This document shows positions 32,287 through 45,300 of a stretch of DNA of 64,000 bases, piece by piece. Positions within the stretch are counted from its first letter, which is position 1, and each line of letters begins with the position of its first letter. A model generated the notes under the pieces. The model worked only from the letters and a program-made list of their open reading frames with translations. It was not told the DNA's origin and did not search any database. Source of the stretch: Drechmeria coniospora (lineage: Eukaryota > Ascomycota > Sordariomycetes > Hypocreales > Ophiocordycipitaceae); NCBI RefSeq assembly GCF_001625195.1, contig NC_054390.1, forward strand, positions 6,359,222 to 6,423,221, written 5' to 3'. The position numbers and the translations under genes are program-made.

Positions 32287-32676
32287 TTGCCAATGACGCG
32301 TAGCATTACCGAATCGCCCTGTTTGAGGTGTGTGCATTGGTGGTGTATTTGTATCGTACCCAAATTCCCTCCACCGGCCGTGGTCACATGAACAACGTTA
32401 TCCCGCAGCGCCTGGCCAGCAACGCCAGCACTGGTCGATGCACCATTGCCTGACGCCCACATCCATCGCATCGTTTGTGCTCCCAGCCCACTGCCAAGAC
32501 CATCCGCAGTTCCGGCGAAAACAACGAGTCTATGCCATGCGCCTCGCGTCCAACCGCAGTTCCGGAAACAGAAGACAGAATACAACAGAGAGTGTGTGTG
32601 TGTGTGTGAGTGAGGTGAGGATGTGTGCGAGAGTGAGGGTGAGAGTGCGTGCGAGAGTGAGGGTGAGTGTGTGTGC

Positions 32677-32707
<31 letters not shown>

Positions 32708-32772
32708 CGAGAGCGAAAAGGAGAGAGGGTGAGCGAGAGAGAAGGGGAAAAAGTCATCAAGACCGTCCTGCC
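32287..32772. other. Convergent 3'-3' gap
   Basis: 486 bp between the stops of the DUF1770 gene and the chromatin-protein gene. It includes a GT/GAGAGTG microsatellite and no supported gene. Confidence 0.5.
32591..32720 (+). repeat. GTGTGT / GAGAGTGA microsatellite tract
   Basis: A (TG)n run changes into GAGTGAGAGTG-type repeats and then GAGAGCGA, about 130 bp in total. Open frames across it are artefacts of the repeat. Confidence 0.9.
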
Positions 32773-35059
32773 CTACTCCTGCCCAGGAACAGGGACAGCG
32801 GACGGCACAGCTTGGCCGTACGGCTTCTCCGGGCTTCCTCGAAAAGCCAAGGGTGCCACGGGAAGCATTGCGGCGCCGTTCAACGATGGCTCCCCGGCCC
32901 GGTCTTCTGACGGTGCCGATGGTGCCTGTCGGTCCTCGCCAGTGACCTGCGAAGGCGGTTTCCTCGCCGACTCCGACGCAACCGATATAGAGTCTTGGAT
33001 CGGCGCATCCTGCATGTCAACCTCCCGTCCTGACGGCGTGCTGCCGTTGACCTTGAAATCCTGGGCCTCGAGAGTCGGGAGCATGTTCGGAGATCGGTCG
33101 ATCGGAGCCAGAACTGTCCTGAGCTTCGGTGACGTCACCGAGAGCTTCACGACCAAGCTCTGAGGCTGATCGACGAGGTCATCGTCCTCCATGACCTCGT
33201 CCTCGTCGTACTCGTCTTCATCTTCGGATTCTTCCGGCACGTGGGCCTCTTCCTCCTCGTCGTCGCCGAACTCGGCCTCGCTCTCGTCGGCATCCGAGTC
33301 TGCCGAGAGGTGACGGGATCGACTTGCTCCGTGTCCGTTTGCGTTGCCGTTGGCCGCCGCCGTCGCCGCCGCCCGCCTTGGACGAGCCGACGGTCCCGTG
33401 GAAGGCTCCTGGTCGAACTCGGAGCCGTCGGCCTGCGGCTGGGCGGGCCCGCCGTCGCCGGCCACCATGTTTAGCCGAGGAGGGGCCCTGACCTGTCGTC
33501 CGCTCGACGTCATGACGGGGCCCGATTCCGCCGGGGTGCTGGCTCCCGTGTTGCGGGCGGAGCGTCGGTACCCCGTGGAGTCGGAGAAGATGTCTTCATC
33601 GTCCGAGTAGGTGTACTTCATCCGCTTGCCGCGGGTGCGGCCCTCGTAAAGGGAGAAGCCGGGCTCGGGCCGCTTGAACTGCTCCTTTCGCAGCTGTCGA
33701 TACTCTCGTCGTCTTCGCTTCTAGCATGCCGTCAGAAGGGGCCTTTCGGGCAGCCGGTGGGGAGGCCGAAGAATGCGGCGAGCAAGACTCACCTCCTCGC
33801 CGGCTTCGAATCGCGGAACCGCTTGCATCATCTTGTGGCTCAGCTTTCGGGCCTTCGGGCCGCCATCCTTGGTGTCGAGCTTGTCGGCCAGGGCCTTCAA
33901 CTCTTCGATGCTGCCGGCCACGCTCCACCAGGTTCGGTTGGTTCCGGCCGGGTTGCTCTCCCGATAGACGCGGAAGTGGCTGTCGTCCTGACCCTCGATG
34001 AGAAAGTACCGACGCTTGTCGCCGTCGGATCCCCAGGACTGCACCGATCGCGGCTGGTTCAGGTCGTCCTCGTGCCGATTTTGCTTGTACGATTGGTTGA
34101 TCAGACCTTTGACAGTCTCGGACGAGGCCATGGTCCACAGGATGAGTGTTCGCAGCAGGACGAGCTGTGCGCACATCGTCAGCGAGGCGGCGACGACGAC
34201 GACGACGACGATGACAAAGGGGAGTGCCGTCAACCTACTCTCTCGTCCGGTGTCATGGAATTGAAGGTGGCGCCCCCCGCGAGGGGATTCTTGGCCTCCC
34301 ACGAGGCGGCCCATTGACTCTTATGGGAGGCGATGGCATCCTCCAGCGCTCTGCCGTAGTGTCCCTGCCTGCGGAGGGATTCTCCATCAGCAAAATGTTC
34401 CTTTGCGCGGCGGCCGGCGGGTTCGTACTTGACATCTTGCTTGCGATTGAGCAGCAAGCCGAGGAGGGCGCAGAGAAAGTGCTCGACGCGATCGCCAGGA
34501 ATCGGCTCGTTGATGTCGCGCTCCAGCTCCTGCGGGCCGAAGTGGGCGAGGGATTTCGGAAAGGCATCGCTGAAGCGGCTTCTGAACATGACGATGAACT
34601 GTACGCCGACGAGAGAAGTGTCCACGTTAGCGTCTGGGGCTCCCGTGACGTGACGCTGCGACCTTGGGACGCGTAATGTCGCGTCATACCTGACGAGAAA
34701 CGCGACGAGGCGCACACGTCGCCCGTGGAAGGGGAGGGAAGGGGAGGATAGGCAAGGCAGGTCAAGGGCCCGCGAACGGTACGTACTGCAACGTCGGGAT
34801 TGTCCGCGAGAATATAATCGTGCGGAGGCGATGGCGACCGTTTGCGCGGCGGCGGCGATGGCTCCTTTGGCGGCTGCTCCGACAGCTTTGGGAAGAACTT
34901 GAGGATGCCCCCTCTGGAGGACTTGGTCGCGATCGCAGGCGCGCCGTCGCTGCTTCCATCACCCTCATCTTCCGACGGGGCCGGTGACAGTGACGAGAGG
35001 GACGAGAGTTCGGAGGAGTCGTCGTCGTCTGCCGCCATGACGGGTTTGCTACGCTCCAT
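32773..35059 (-). CDS. DDT/WHIM-like chromatin-remodelling accessory protein (CECR2/RSF1-like)
   Basis: Minus-strand exons 35059-34787, 34598-34429, 34368-34239, 34164-33793 and 33720-32773 give 630 residues. Donors are GTACGT, GTACGA, GTAGGT and GTGAGT. The N-terminus (residues 1-91) is acidic, Ser-rich and disordered. The helical middle part starts FIVMFRSRFSDAFPKSLAHF and includes HFLCALLGLLLNRKQDVK, reminiscent of a DDT fold. GGATFNSMTPDER is followed by LVLLRTLILWTMASSETVK (WHIM-like). Next come KRRYFLIEGQDDSHFRVYRES and TWWSVAGSIEELKALADKL, which recall the CECR2/RSF1 pattern of scoring a structured residue line and then a WS/WHLV segment. After a basic RRRREYRQLRKEQFKRPEPGF, the C-terminal ~280 residues are acidic and disordered. 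A nuclear role in nucleosome remodelling is inferred; no ATPase domain is present. Confidence 0.82.
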
Positions 35060-37009
35060 GTCCTCGGGTCGTCGCGATGTGTGGCAAAAGAAGATGGAGG
35101 CCGAAAGAGAGTGAGAGCAAACGAGCGAGACCGAAAGGAGGAGAGGGAGGGGGGGGGAGGAAGATAGATTGAGGAGCGAGAGGGGGAGAGGAGGGAGTTG
35201 ACTCTCCGTGTGGAAGTCGCAAAGAGGGTACGAAGTACAGTTCAGAGTACTCCGTAGAGATAGGGAGAAAATGTTGGTAAGTGCACGTAAGTACAACTAA
35301 AGTATTAATAGGTCTTAGGTATTACGGAGTGTCAGTATTGGCTTGATGGGTATGGGGGGAGGTAGTATTACTGTATTATGGGGTGGACGGGTTTATTCAG
35401 TAGCCAGGTATGCAGTGCAAGCAAGCCTTTTGAATTTTTGGTTTTGCCTCTCGGCTCTGTATCGGTGCTTTGCTTGTTCTGCGGTACAAATGCTCGACCG
35501 AAGCGAAAGACAATGCAGGCCGACTAATCTGAGAGCCAAGTCTCAAGTCGATGAGGCGGCGCAACTCAGAAATGCCCCATTCGATAGACGCATGGTTTGA
35601 CTTTAGTTCGAGTGCCACTCGATGGACGATGGCCCTCCAAGTCCGCCCCCCCCTCCCCCTCTTCCAATCGGTTGACATGTTTTTGGCCTCTCCTCTACCT
35701 TGCTGTACATGGATATATGCACTCCTGACGAGCCGGATTCGGGGCCATGGTATGGGACGAATTTGCGAGCAGCTTGCCCTGCCGCCTTGCGTGCATTCAT
35801 TCCTACGCTGCTAGAAGATTCGTTATGCATTGCCCAGACGGTCATGCACACACTCACTGTTACTCCGGAAGGCCTGCGGCGTGTTTATCATCCAAGTGAC
35901 ATGTCACGAGGGAAACTGGTTCAAGATCCTGCCTCGAGGATGATGAGCAAACCTCTTTGGGGAAGTCTTGGTCCGGAATATTGGGATAATATATCAATCA
36001 GGCGCAAGCTTGCCATGTCATCGTGATGCAGCATTTTGACATCCCTGGACACAGCTGTGTGCTGTCCGTCACGGCCGTCATGGGGTCGACAGTCAGATGC
36101 CTGAGGCCATTCGTTCGCCTCACTTGTTCGCCTGTACCTCGACCCGGTCACCGGCATACCGCCGACTTCGCAGGTCAAGCAGATGGGCATCTGCCTTGAC
36201 GAGCCTGGGGGTTGGACAGCTTGATTCGATCGTTCGTTGATTCACGCTTCAAGTCAAGTCAGCAGATTGGGAGTGACCGATGGATGGGAACGTTGCGATG
36301 ACGGGTGAAGCTTGCCAAAAGTCCCATCTCGTCATCCGCCGCCCCTTGCACCTCACAACGCCAGTTGGCCGGCATGGCACCTGGACTGCGGTCGAGACGG
36401 CCATGGGCTCTGATTGGAAGCGGTGCCGCAGGAGGCATTCCGGTGCAACACGAACAAAACGGGGGGTTTCCGGGTTCGCCGTGTCGTATCGATTCCAGCA
36501 GTTCGCCCAGTCGTCCCCCAATTTGTCGACCACTTGGCTCGGTCCCGTCATTCACACCATGCTGTGCGTAATCCGTATCGTAAGCCGCACATGCACATGC
36601 AGGTGAACAGTAGCGGACATGGCTCATACTGACAACTTGCTGGAGAAAGAAAAAGGAAACGCACATGACGGGGCAGGAGCATGGCAGAGGCAAACAAACG
36701 GCCACGCTTTGTCACCGCCTTGGTTGCCATGAATTTCGTTAGGCATGTTGCAAAGCAAATACTCGTAGAAAAAAAAGGCGACGAGACGACTTTTTGGCTT
36801 GGGACACCAAACACTCGAATGGTGCAGCTATCGTTCGTTGCCTGAGCACCATATACGTGCACATACGTAGGTTACGCATGGACGATAAGCCCGCAACGGT
36901 GGCCGAGCGGTGGGCGCGAGATAGGCGACCGTAGGCGAGCCATCTCGGACGCGTTAATGGCCGTTCACGCGTAAGAGCGTACTCCAAACTCCTACCGCAC
37001 AGCATCATG

Positions 37010-37480
37010 TACAGTATAAGTAGGTGTAGTAGTAGGTGTACGGCACGGCAGAGCCGTTGATATGAGTGAGGGTGGTGAGCCTGTGCAGAGGAGCAGCGAG
37101 AATGAGAGTAGAGAAGCGTCGTATTACTTGATTGGAACAAAGTACTTACTTACAGTACAGTACAAGTAATAGTAGGTATTGATTAATACAAGTAATTGCA
37201 GTATGTAACTACTCCGTACAAATACTTAGCATGCATGTACTGTACGGAGTACGTACAGTAATATTATTCCTGTACTTCCAGTAACTACAGTACTCTGCTC
37301 TCCGTACTCCGTACTTCGTAGGTACTGTACATTTCCAGCATTTGCGCGAAGTACTTGTAGTTGTAAGTACTAGGCACTTGGTTGCAGGTGGGCTTTCCTG
37401 CAATGCCCAGAGTACAAGCACTGTAAGTACAGTACATGTCTGCATACGGAGTAGTATGTGTAAGTAATACTTAAGTACAT
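37010..37480. repeat. GTAC-rich block upstream of the uL2 gene
   Basis: Contains GTACGGAGTACGTAC near 37244, CTCCGTACTCCGTACTTCG near 37300 and ACTCCGTACAAATAC near 37211, among many GTAC/AAGTAC words. No coding sequence. Confidence 0.7.
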
Positions 37481-37630
37481 GTCATTGCGGGCAGCGAGCA
37501 ACCCCATCTTCAAAAGGTGGCACCCCATCTTTTTTGGTCAGCGGTCATCGTCAACTAACTGGCTCCGGGATGGACGATGAGTGGATGATGACTGGCCAAG
37601 CAGCCAAGGTCGGCCGGCCCACAGCACGGT

Positions 37631-37636
37631 CACGTG
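37631..37636. promoter_or_regulatory. CACGTG box upstream of the uL2 gene
   Basis: Context GTCACGTGGTC, about 206 bp before the ATG. Compare the boxes before uL1, NDUFA6/bud31 and the zinc-finger gene. Confidence 0.5.
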
Positions 37637-37841
37637 GTCAGGGCTCCTCCTTTCTCTCCAGTTAGTTCCCGCACACAAAATTTGTCCGTGATTTGCTGAC
37701 CGGGTCTCGTCACAACACCAAGCGGCCGGAGCCAGGTAAAATTCGCCCATCCTCAAGCCGTTGCGGCTCAATTCTTTTTGCTGACCACCGCGTGCGCAAC
37801 GACAGACACTCGAACGACTGCATCGAGTCCAAACCGCCGCC

Positions 37842-38910
37842 ATGGGTAGAGTTATTCGCAACCAGCGCAAGGGCCGTGGCTCCATCTTCAGTCAGTCGCC
37901 AACCACCCCCCTCCCCTCGGCCGAGGTCGAATTTCGCACCTCGACGACGGCTCGCCGACGTCCATGCTGACTGAATCCTCACAACAGCGGCCAACACGCG
38001 CCTGAACAAGGCCCCGGCCAAGTTCCGCAACCTCGACTACGCCGAGCGCCACGGCTACATCCGTGGCATCGTCCGCGAGATCATCCACGACCCTGGTTAG
38101 TGTTCCGCCGACGAACGAGATGGGACGTGGTCCACGTCCACGAACCGGACAGGGGCGCTGACGAGCTATCTGCTTCCCTCCAGGTCGTGGTGCCCCCCTC
38201 GCCAAGGTCGTCTTCCGCCACCCCTACCGGTTCAAGCAGGTGCACGAGACTTTCATCGCCAACGAGGGCATGTACACGGGCCAGTTCATCTACGCCGGAA
38301 AGAAGGCTGCCCTGACGGTCGGTAACGTCCTGCCTCTCGGCGAGATGCCCGAGGGTACCGTCGTCTCCAACGTCGAGGAGAAGGTCGGCGACCGTGGCAC
38401 CCTGGGCCGCACATCTGGCGGCTACATCACCGTCGTCGGCCACAACCCCGACGAGGGCAAGACCCGCATCAAGCTGCCTTCCGGCGCCAAGAAGGTCGTC
38501 CTCTCCTCGTCGCGAGGAATGATCGGCATCGTCGCCGGCGGTGGCCGTACCGACAAGCCTCTCCTGAGTACGTCTTCTCTCCCCGCCATGGCGCCGCCAG
38601 ACCCGGACCGCATGCTGACCCCCGACGCAGAGGCTTCTCGTGCCAAGCATAAGTTCGCCGTCAAGCGCAACAGCTGGCCCAAGACTCGTGGTGTTGCCAT
38701 GAACCCCGTCGACCATCCTCACGGTGGTGTAAGTACCGGCCGGCACGGGCACGCCGAGGACGCGCATGCTGACGACGACGACAGGGTAACCATCAACATA
38801 TTGGTAAGGCGTCTACCATCTCCCGATACGCCGCCCAGGGACAAAAGGCCGGTCTCATTGCCGCGAGAAGGACGGGTCTGCTGCGTGGTACGCAAAAGAC
38901 GAAGGAGTAA
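37842..38910 (+). CDS. rpl2: 60S ribosomal protein uL2 (L2/L8e)
   Basis: Five exons: 37842-37890, 37988-38095, 38184-38567, 38631-38728 and 38785-38910, giving 254 residues, the usual length. Donors are GTCAGT, GTTAGT, GTACGT and GTAAGT. The protein starts [16 protein letters not shown] and contains [28 protein letters not shown]. The near-invariant [17 protein letters not shown] segment, which lies near the peptidyl-transferase centre, is split by the last intron after HGG. It ends [11 protein letters not shown]. This is a core structural protein of the large ribosomal subunit. It is highly expressed in all eukaryotes, and its promoter carries a CACGTG box. Confidence 0.98.
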
Positions 38911-40037
38911 GGGACTGGGTTTTGTGGTCTCATTGGGAAGGTGTTACAGAAGGCTTGCTTGCTTGCTTGCATCCGTTGGCGGTACTGCTTCGAGTGGGAG
39001 TCTGGTAGCTCAGAAGCAAGTACAATGGCATTTGGCGCGCACGAAGATCGCGTTTAAGCTATGTACCATGTACCTGTCAGAGTATACGGTAGACTTGACT
39101 ACCTACCAAGTGTACCTACATATAGGTATTTCTCCTATCTTGTTCCCTGCCATCCTGAGTTTCGGCGCCGGGTGCTGTTGTGAGTGCTCGTCTGGCAGCA
39201 GAGAGCATGGCCATGCCCTTGTGCCGCGGTGTGGCTTGGGCGTGGTGGTGATGTGCTTTTTTGGCGCGATGCCCATCACCCGACCAGGGTGGGGAGTTTC
39301 TCGTGGCGGTGTTCCCACCCCCAGCCACTCCGCAGCACTTTACCAATGCTAGGCACAATGCAAGGAACACGCAACAGCGAGTGCAAGTACTCCGTAAGTA
39401 CTTACAACTACTGTACTGTATGGAGTACTGTAACTTGCAAGTACACCTATGGAGTACCAGTACTCTGCACAGTAAGTACGCTACCTGGTTGGTAAGCAGC
39501 ACGCTTGGCTCGTTTCCACGTTTAATCCTGGCTGGCTAGTAATTACTTACATACAGTGCCTGGGGCGACACTCAGTTGCCCCCTAACAGGGTACGAATAC
39601 CCCTAACCGTCGGCATGCAAGTCCGTGGATTACGAACTGTAATTATTGCTTGCAACTCTGCGACTGCCAGTACTGGTCACCCCCTGGTGAACCACCACAA
39701 CGGTTTGTGACGTCAAGGAAGCACCCATCCGCAGGATCCGCACAACAGCACAAACCTGTACAACATCCGATTTGTTTATTCTTCCATCTATCCGTATATG
39801 CAAACCGAGGCGAGCATTCATAAATTCTTTAGATTCATTGCAGCTGTTGCAACCATTCGCCCAAGGCCGCATCCCTTTCCACGCAGCGTCATCGGCATCC
39901 GAAAAACTCGTCGATTGTTCTCCCGCTCCCAAGGTCTCTCGGAGCGTCAAACCATTGAAACACGTCATCTGCATCCGTCGAGAGACTGGCTGCACGAACA
40001 ATAGGGCCCGTCGTCTCTTGGAAGCACCGCAGCGGTC
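38911..40037. other. Gap between two plus-strand genes
   Basis: 1.1 kb covering the 3' flank of uL2 and the promoter of the DUF3074 gene. The middle (39060-39620) is GTAC-rich. No gene is supported. Confidence 0.5.
39060..39620. repeat. GTAC-rich block upstream of the DUF3074 gene
   Basis: Includes TACTCCGTAAGTAC near 39388, TATGGAGTACTG near 39419 and several GTACC/AAGTAC words. GC-balanced sequence interrupts it at 39.18-39.36 kb. Confidence 0.6.
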
Positions 40038-42064
40038 ATGTCGAGCCATCACCATGAACCCCTTGCGGCGCTGTGTCCCGTAGACTGGGCCGAGATCCCC
40101 CTCCACGACCAAGAGCTCGGCCACTTTCTCGCCGGCGTCTTCGCAGAGGCCCAGATCGTCATCGACTCGATCCCCTCGCCGAATCCCCCCTCTTCGAAAG
40201 CAGCCGCACCTACCGGCTCTGGCCGCGCCCGTGCAAAGACCGAATCGGCTGTCGTCCACCCAGATATCCAAATCCCGCTGTCCCCGCCTACCGCGCCTGC
40301 AAGATCCCCGACGTCGGCTACCGCTTCCGCCGACCAGCTGCGCAAGGAGTGGAAGGAGATCAAGGTCAACGCGAGAGATAACCCTCTCGGGATCAATGTC
40401 TACAAGCTCGCGGGCAAGGACGGCAAAGGTGCCTGGTTCTCCCGAAGGAGCGTCCACGACGGCTTCTCCTTCGATACCTGGAAGGCAGGCCTCGAGAGGG
40501 AATTTCCCGAGACCATGAAGGTCCAAGGCTCGCCCGGAAGCGGCAGCATACGTGGCATCGGTGCCGACAGGAAGGTCGAGCACAAGATTGTCGACGGCAC
40601 CAACCACCTTGATGGTTTGTACTTGCCCTTGTGCGAGCATGTCGAACCGTCCTGTGCTAACTCACGTCAGTATTCCACCTCTCCGCACAGTTTCCAGGCC
40701 CGACTTCCCCTCGAGATTTCATCACCCTCCTTCTCACCTCAAACTCCTCCAGCGGTCACGCCGACGCTTTGAGACAGTACATGATCGTTTCGAAACCTTG
40801 CGTACATCCCGACTGCCCCCCACGGCAGGGCATCATACGGGGCCAGTACGAGTCTGTCGAAGTTATCAGAGAGCTACCGACAGAGCCGAGGTTCCACAGG
40901 AGGTCCTTGTCGCATTCGGACTTGGCGGCCGATGACGGCCGGAGAGCAGGGACAACCAAGGCACCGGGAGCCTCGCCCGATGACCAACCACCCCGGGCGG
41001 TGGAGTGGCTGATGGTGACGAGGAGCGACCCTGGCGGGAGCGTCCCACGCTTCATGATTGAAAAGGGCACGCCGCCAGGAATCGTTGGCGATGCCGGAAA
41101 GTTCATCAATTGGATCACCTCGACATCGGACGTGAAGGAGGATCCCGTGGCCTCGGAGAAGAACGAAGGCAAATCAGCAGCGAGTGGCATCAAAAGCACG
41201 CCCACGAATGGTCGACTGACGACGAACAATGTCACTTCTTTGAAAGACACCAGCCATGAAAGGAAGGAAGCCGAAGTCGAGGATAGCATCCCTAGCAGCA
41301 ACGGCATTTACGGAATCCTCTCCGCTGGGTTTGAAGCTGCCGCCTCCGTCGCCTACGGCCTCCGTCAGCAGTTCAGCCCACTGGGTCTGGGAAACGGTCA
41401 GGAGACTGCCTCGGAGTCCAGGGGGGTGGATGACGATGACGACGACGACGATGACGACGACGACGGGAAATACTCCGACAGCGACGTGTCTTCCACGCGA
41501 AGCTTTGCCTCGGCCCTGGATACATCCGTCGTCATGGAGCGCAAAGCGGTCGACAGCATCACCGACAGCGCCGCTGGCAGCCATTCGGACGGAACCAGAC
41601 CGCAGAACAACCAGCGATCCATGGAGAAGGAGCTCCAAAAGATGATGGAGAGGCGCAGGAAGCTGGACGAAAACTACGTCAAGATGCAGGCGCGCTTTGA
41701 CTCGAAGCGCCAAGGCGACAAGGAAAAGGACGCCGGCGCGCTGGCAAAGGTCCGCGAAAAGCACGAACGGGACATGGCCAAGCAGGAAGCAAAGTTCAAG
41801 CGCGAGATGGAAAAGATCGAGCAGAAGCGCGACCAGGAGAGGCGCAAGGCGGAGGCGCGCAGACGCAAGGCCGTTGAGCGCGAGGAGAGAGCCTCGCTGA
41901 CGCTCGAACTCGAGAGGGTAAAGGCAGAAAAAGAGGTGGCCCTTCGGAAGGTCGAGATGCTACAGGGCCAGGTCGGCGAGCTGCAGGCCCAGAACACGAT
42001 GCTCGTTGCCGAGCTCGGTCGCATGGGTGCCCTGAAAAGGGGTAGTCTTCAGGCTAAAGAATAG
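40038..42064 (+). CDS. DUF3074 (START-like) protein with C-terminal coiled coil
   Basis: Two exons, 40038-40614 and 40671-42064, encode 656 residues. The intron has donor GTTTGT, branch CTAAC and acceptor CAG. Splicing gives HLDV-FHLSAQFPGPTSPRDFITLLLTS and joins two open frames that would otherwise look like separate genes. The DUF3074 region runs from ~residue 100 (LRKEWKEIKVNARDNPLGINVYKL, GAWFSRRS) through YMIVSKPCVHPDCPPRQGIIRGQYESVEVIRE to GGSVPRFMIEKGTPPGIVGDAGKFINW. The fold is related to START lipid-binding domains. A run of Asp (about 41428-41466) follows. The last ~180 residues are a highly charged coiled coil (KFKREMEKIEQKRDQERRKAEARRRKA). The function is unknown; lipid sensing or tethering is inferred. 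It converges on the Trm732 gene, 239 bp away. Confidence 0.93.
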
Positions 42065-42303
42065 TCCACGAGAATGATCCGTCGAAAGAGCCGAGAGCGT
42101 GACAGCCCGGCTGAATATCTGACACCGGTAAGGGGGAGCGGTTTGTTTTGCATATCAAATGTTTGATGAATGGTAAAGCAAGCAGAGCATCGCATTGATT
42201 GTGAGGACGGCACAATTTCGCAAGTGCATACATAAGCATGGCCAGAGTGTGCACTGTCCGTCTATGGTATTTGTGACTGGAGCGTGGTATGGAAGACGCA
42301 TCA

Positions 42304-45300
42304 TTACTCCCATGCCCCTGTCAGCAATTTCGATACGTGAGTGTTGTGTCTCTTCAACGCCTTCTGGGTGTCGGCAACGGCCTGTCGGAGGCCACCAGAG
42401 GCATGCTGCTTGGACATGACCTCGGAGCCCCTGATGAGTCGAGTACAGATGGCGAATAGCTCGGGATTGGAAGCCCAACCCAACGGCCCATCATCCCGCT
42501 CGGAAAGCTTGCCCAAATGGATGATCCCCTTCGTAATCCAGCAATCAAGACTCGCCAGCCTTGCATCAGCCGCGTCCCACGGCAGCCGTTCGAACACGCT
42601 AGCCCAGCGCATGGTCTCGCGAACTTCATCGACGAAGAGGTTCTGCTCCTCCACAACAAAGAGGGAGTCGTCCGACTCCATCGATCGGGTGAGCTCGTCT
42701 TCGGCTGAAGTCCATGCAGTAAAATCCAATCCTGATGCATGAGTGCCTTGGCCGGCATGTCCTACCATGCGACCGATGACTTCTGACGCAAATACCGAGC
42801 TCGTGTGAAAATGCCGCATCAACCAACCAAGAAGTCGGTTGGCAGCCTCCATGGGGACAAGGCTCTCGCCAGTGATGCCTTTGACGGCGGCGCATCCCAC
42901 TTCACGGATCTCGTCATCGTCATCGTTCAACGAGTCGTAGAGGGCGCAGAGTGCCGGGAGGTGCTCCTCCGTGGTGCTGGACCCGCCAGTGAAAGTAAAG
43001 TACGAGAGAAGGGAGCTGACCGCTGCAAATCGGCTGTCAAACGTCTGCGTCTAGTCAGCTTACTGTTGCAGCGTTTTCACAAGCAGCGAGTTGATTGACG
43101 TACCCTATCGTCTTGGCTCGCATCAGCCATCATCCGTCCCCAGCTCGCAAGGTCAACCACATCCCCCTGAGATTCGCGCACAACAGCCATTATGCAACCG
43201 CTGGCACGGATGATGGCGTTAAAAAGGGCCGGGCTGATCGGCCGGGCTGGCAATGCAGTCCACACCCCTATGAGTGATTTTGATGACAGCTTGCCCACGA
43301 TATTTCGCCCAAGGAGCTCGTCCATGACCTGAGCCATATTCTGAACGGCCACCGTCAGAGCCTCTGGAAAGACAGTTCTCAGACACAGGTCAAGATAGAG
43401 ATTGCAGAGCTGCGAAAGAGTGTCCTCTGATGTCGATGGCAGGTCCCACAGCCTCGGCAGCGTTTCCAGAGCCGACACCAAAGTGTCGACACCGACGTTC
43501 CGATCGAGCAGCAGCGTTCTCAAGTATCCCACTGGATCTTGCTCAGTCGACGATAGGTACACGCCGTGAATAATCACTTGTTTTCTCAAGAGCGCAGACC
43601 CCGTGTTCGTTCTGGTCGACGTCGGCATCGTCACCAGGCACGCAGAAATCACTTGCGAACTCTTGCGTTCGAGGGACCAGATGAGGTTGACAACCTCCAA
43701 GTAGGCGGCCGAAATGTCAAGGCAGGTCGGGTACTTTGTACTGATGGCACTTCCAGCAAGAAAGCGAATCAGCTCAGGAAGATCGGCTGTGGCGAAAGGA
43801 ATCAGCTATCGGTTTTGAATCATTCTCCAGAGCAGTATACTGACCGGCAAGGCGATCGCTAGCCACCTCATCAAGCCTCTCAATGACAAATTTGAGCGTC
43901 AATAATACTCCATGCGCGCGGTTCTGTTGATTTCCGCCATAAGATAGATCCAAGTCCGCAATCAATTCTCGAATAGCGTGAAGCCACTGATCATGAAGCA
44001 GACAAGAGGTAAGAGTGCGCGCAGCGAGCTCGCGAACATGCCACACGGGGCTCGACAAGTAGATGCAAATGTCAACTTGAATCTTGTCTCGGAGTAGCTC
44101 AGGAGGTCCAGCACGACGGATGATGTCCAGCGCCGGGAAAACCGATTCGGCAGCCGAGGCAGTCGTCGCCTGCTGGTTCAGCATGGCATGACCTGATTTG
44201 AGAAGGTTTCGAAGGACGACTGGTAAGTTGGGATATCGGTAGTATGGAATGCGGTTGGCCTTCCCATCCCACCCGGCCTCGATCATGGCTCTGCTTTCCT
44301 GGGAGCCGAAGAGGCGATCGATCAAGCTTCGGAGGAAAATCAACCCGCAGTTACGGATAGCCCATACTTCAGAACGCAGACCGCTCGCAGCGAGCTCAAG
44401 ACACTGCGGGATATAGGCATCTGACTTGTTCCCCATGGACATCAACATGGAGTTCTTGAACACGTCCTTCAGGCAGTTGTACGCGTGAACCTGCGGGAGA
44501 TTAGAACCGTCCGTCTCCGATTGGCGTACTTGCGTGCTGGCAATGGTCATGAGTTCATCAATAACCTGCTCGAACGAGTGAATGCTGGCATTGGCAGACA
44601 GAATTCCCGTCATTAAAGATGGAATGCCAGCTGATCTGCGGGTTGTTGACCTTTGTGTGAAGATGGCCTTCATCGTCCCACGGTACCACGAATCTAACAG
44701 CGATGCTCCTCGATCCAGATGCTTTGTCTGCTGACAGCAGGTCGCGAATGTCATTGCGACTGTCGTAAAAGCACCTCGGTGCCTCAACTTTTCAAGTTGC
44801 GTAAAAGTCAAGTTTCCAATTTTTTCGAGCACTTGTTCCCCAATGTTTATACATTTGACTTGTGACTGGCCGCGGATGGATGAAATCATCGTCCGCATGA
44901 GATTGCTTGTTCATGTCTTAGAATGTGTAGTGAATAGGCTACCGCCAAGATAGGAGATGCTCACCTGGACTCGTGGATGGCACGAAAGCTAAAGCTCAGA
45001 AGCCCCTTGGTGTCGAGGTCGTCAGACTCTTCGAGCTCTGGCGGTAGATGGCCCTCTGGTGAGTCATCGCACAGAATGTCCCTCACGGCATCCCAGGCCC
45101 GTTCGCAGCACGAGACGAGGGAAGATTGTAATGCTTGAACATCGGATATCTCAGAATCGGACATCTCAATGGCCGAGGTCACTTGCCAAATGTGATTGAG
45201 AGATGCAAAGTGACTATGCAGCGGAGCTTCAACAACTGCTCGGCCGAGGTCGGTTTCAGCCAGTACAATTCTGCGATTGAGTTCTCCAGTCATCTCGGAC

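Larger units (their letters stand above)
35060..37841. other. Divergent gap between the chromatin-protein and uL2 genes
   Basis: 2.8 kb. It holds a G+A-rich leader region at 35100-35230, small GTAC-rich patches (35230-35340), GC-balanced sequence with no convincing frame (35.4-37.0 kb), the repeat block at 37.0-37.5 kb and the uL2 promoter. A GTGGCCGAGCGGT word at 36899 resembles a tRNA D-arm, but no cloverleaf forms. Confidence 0.45.

Noticed and set aside
36890..36990. Possible tRNA-Ser/Leu (GTGGCCGAGCGGT word)
   Set aside because: No T-arm with GGTTCGA and no pairing acceptor stem at the right distance.
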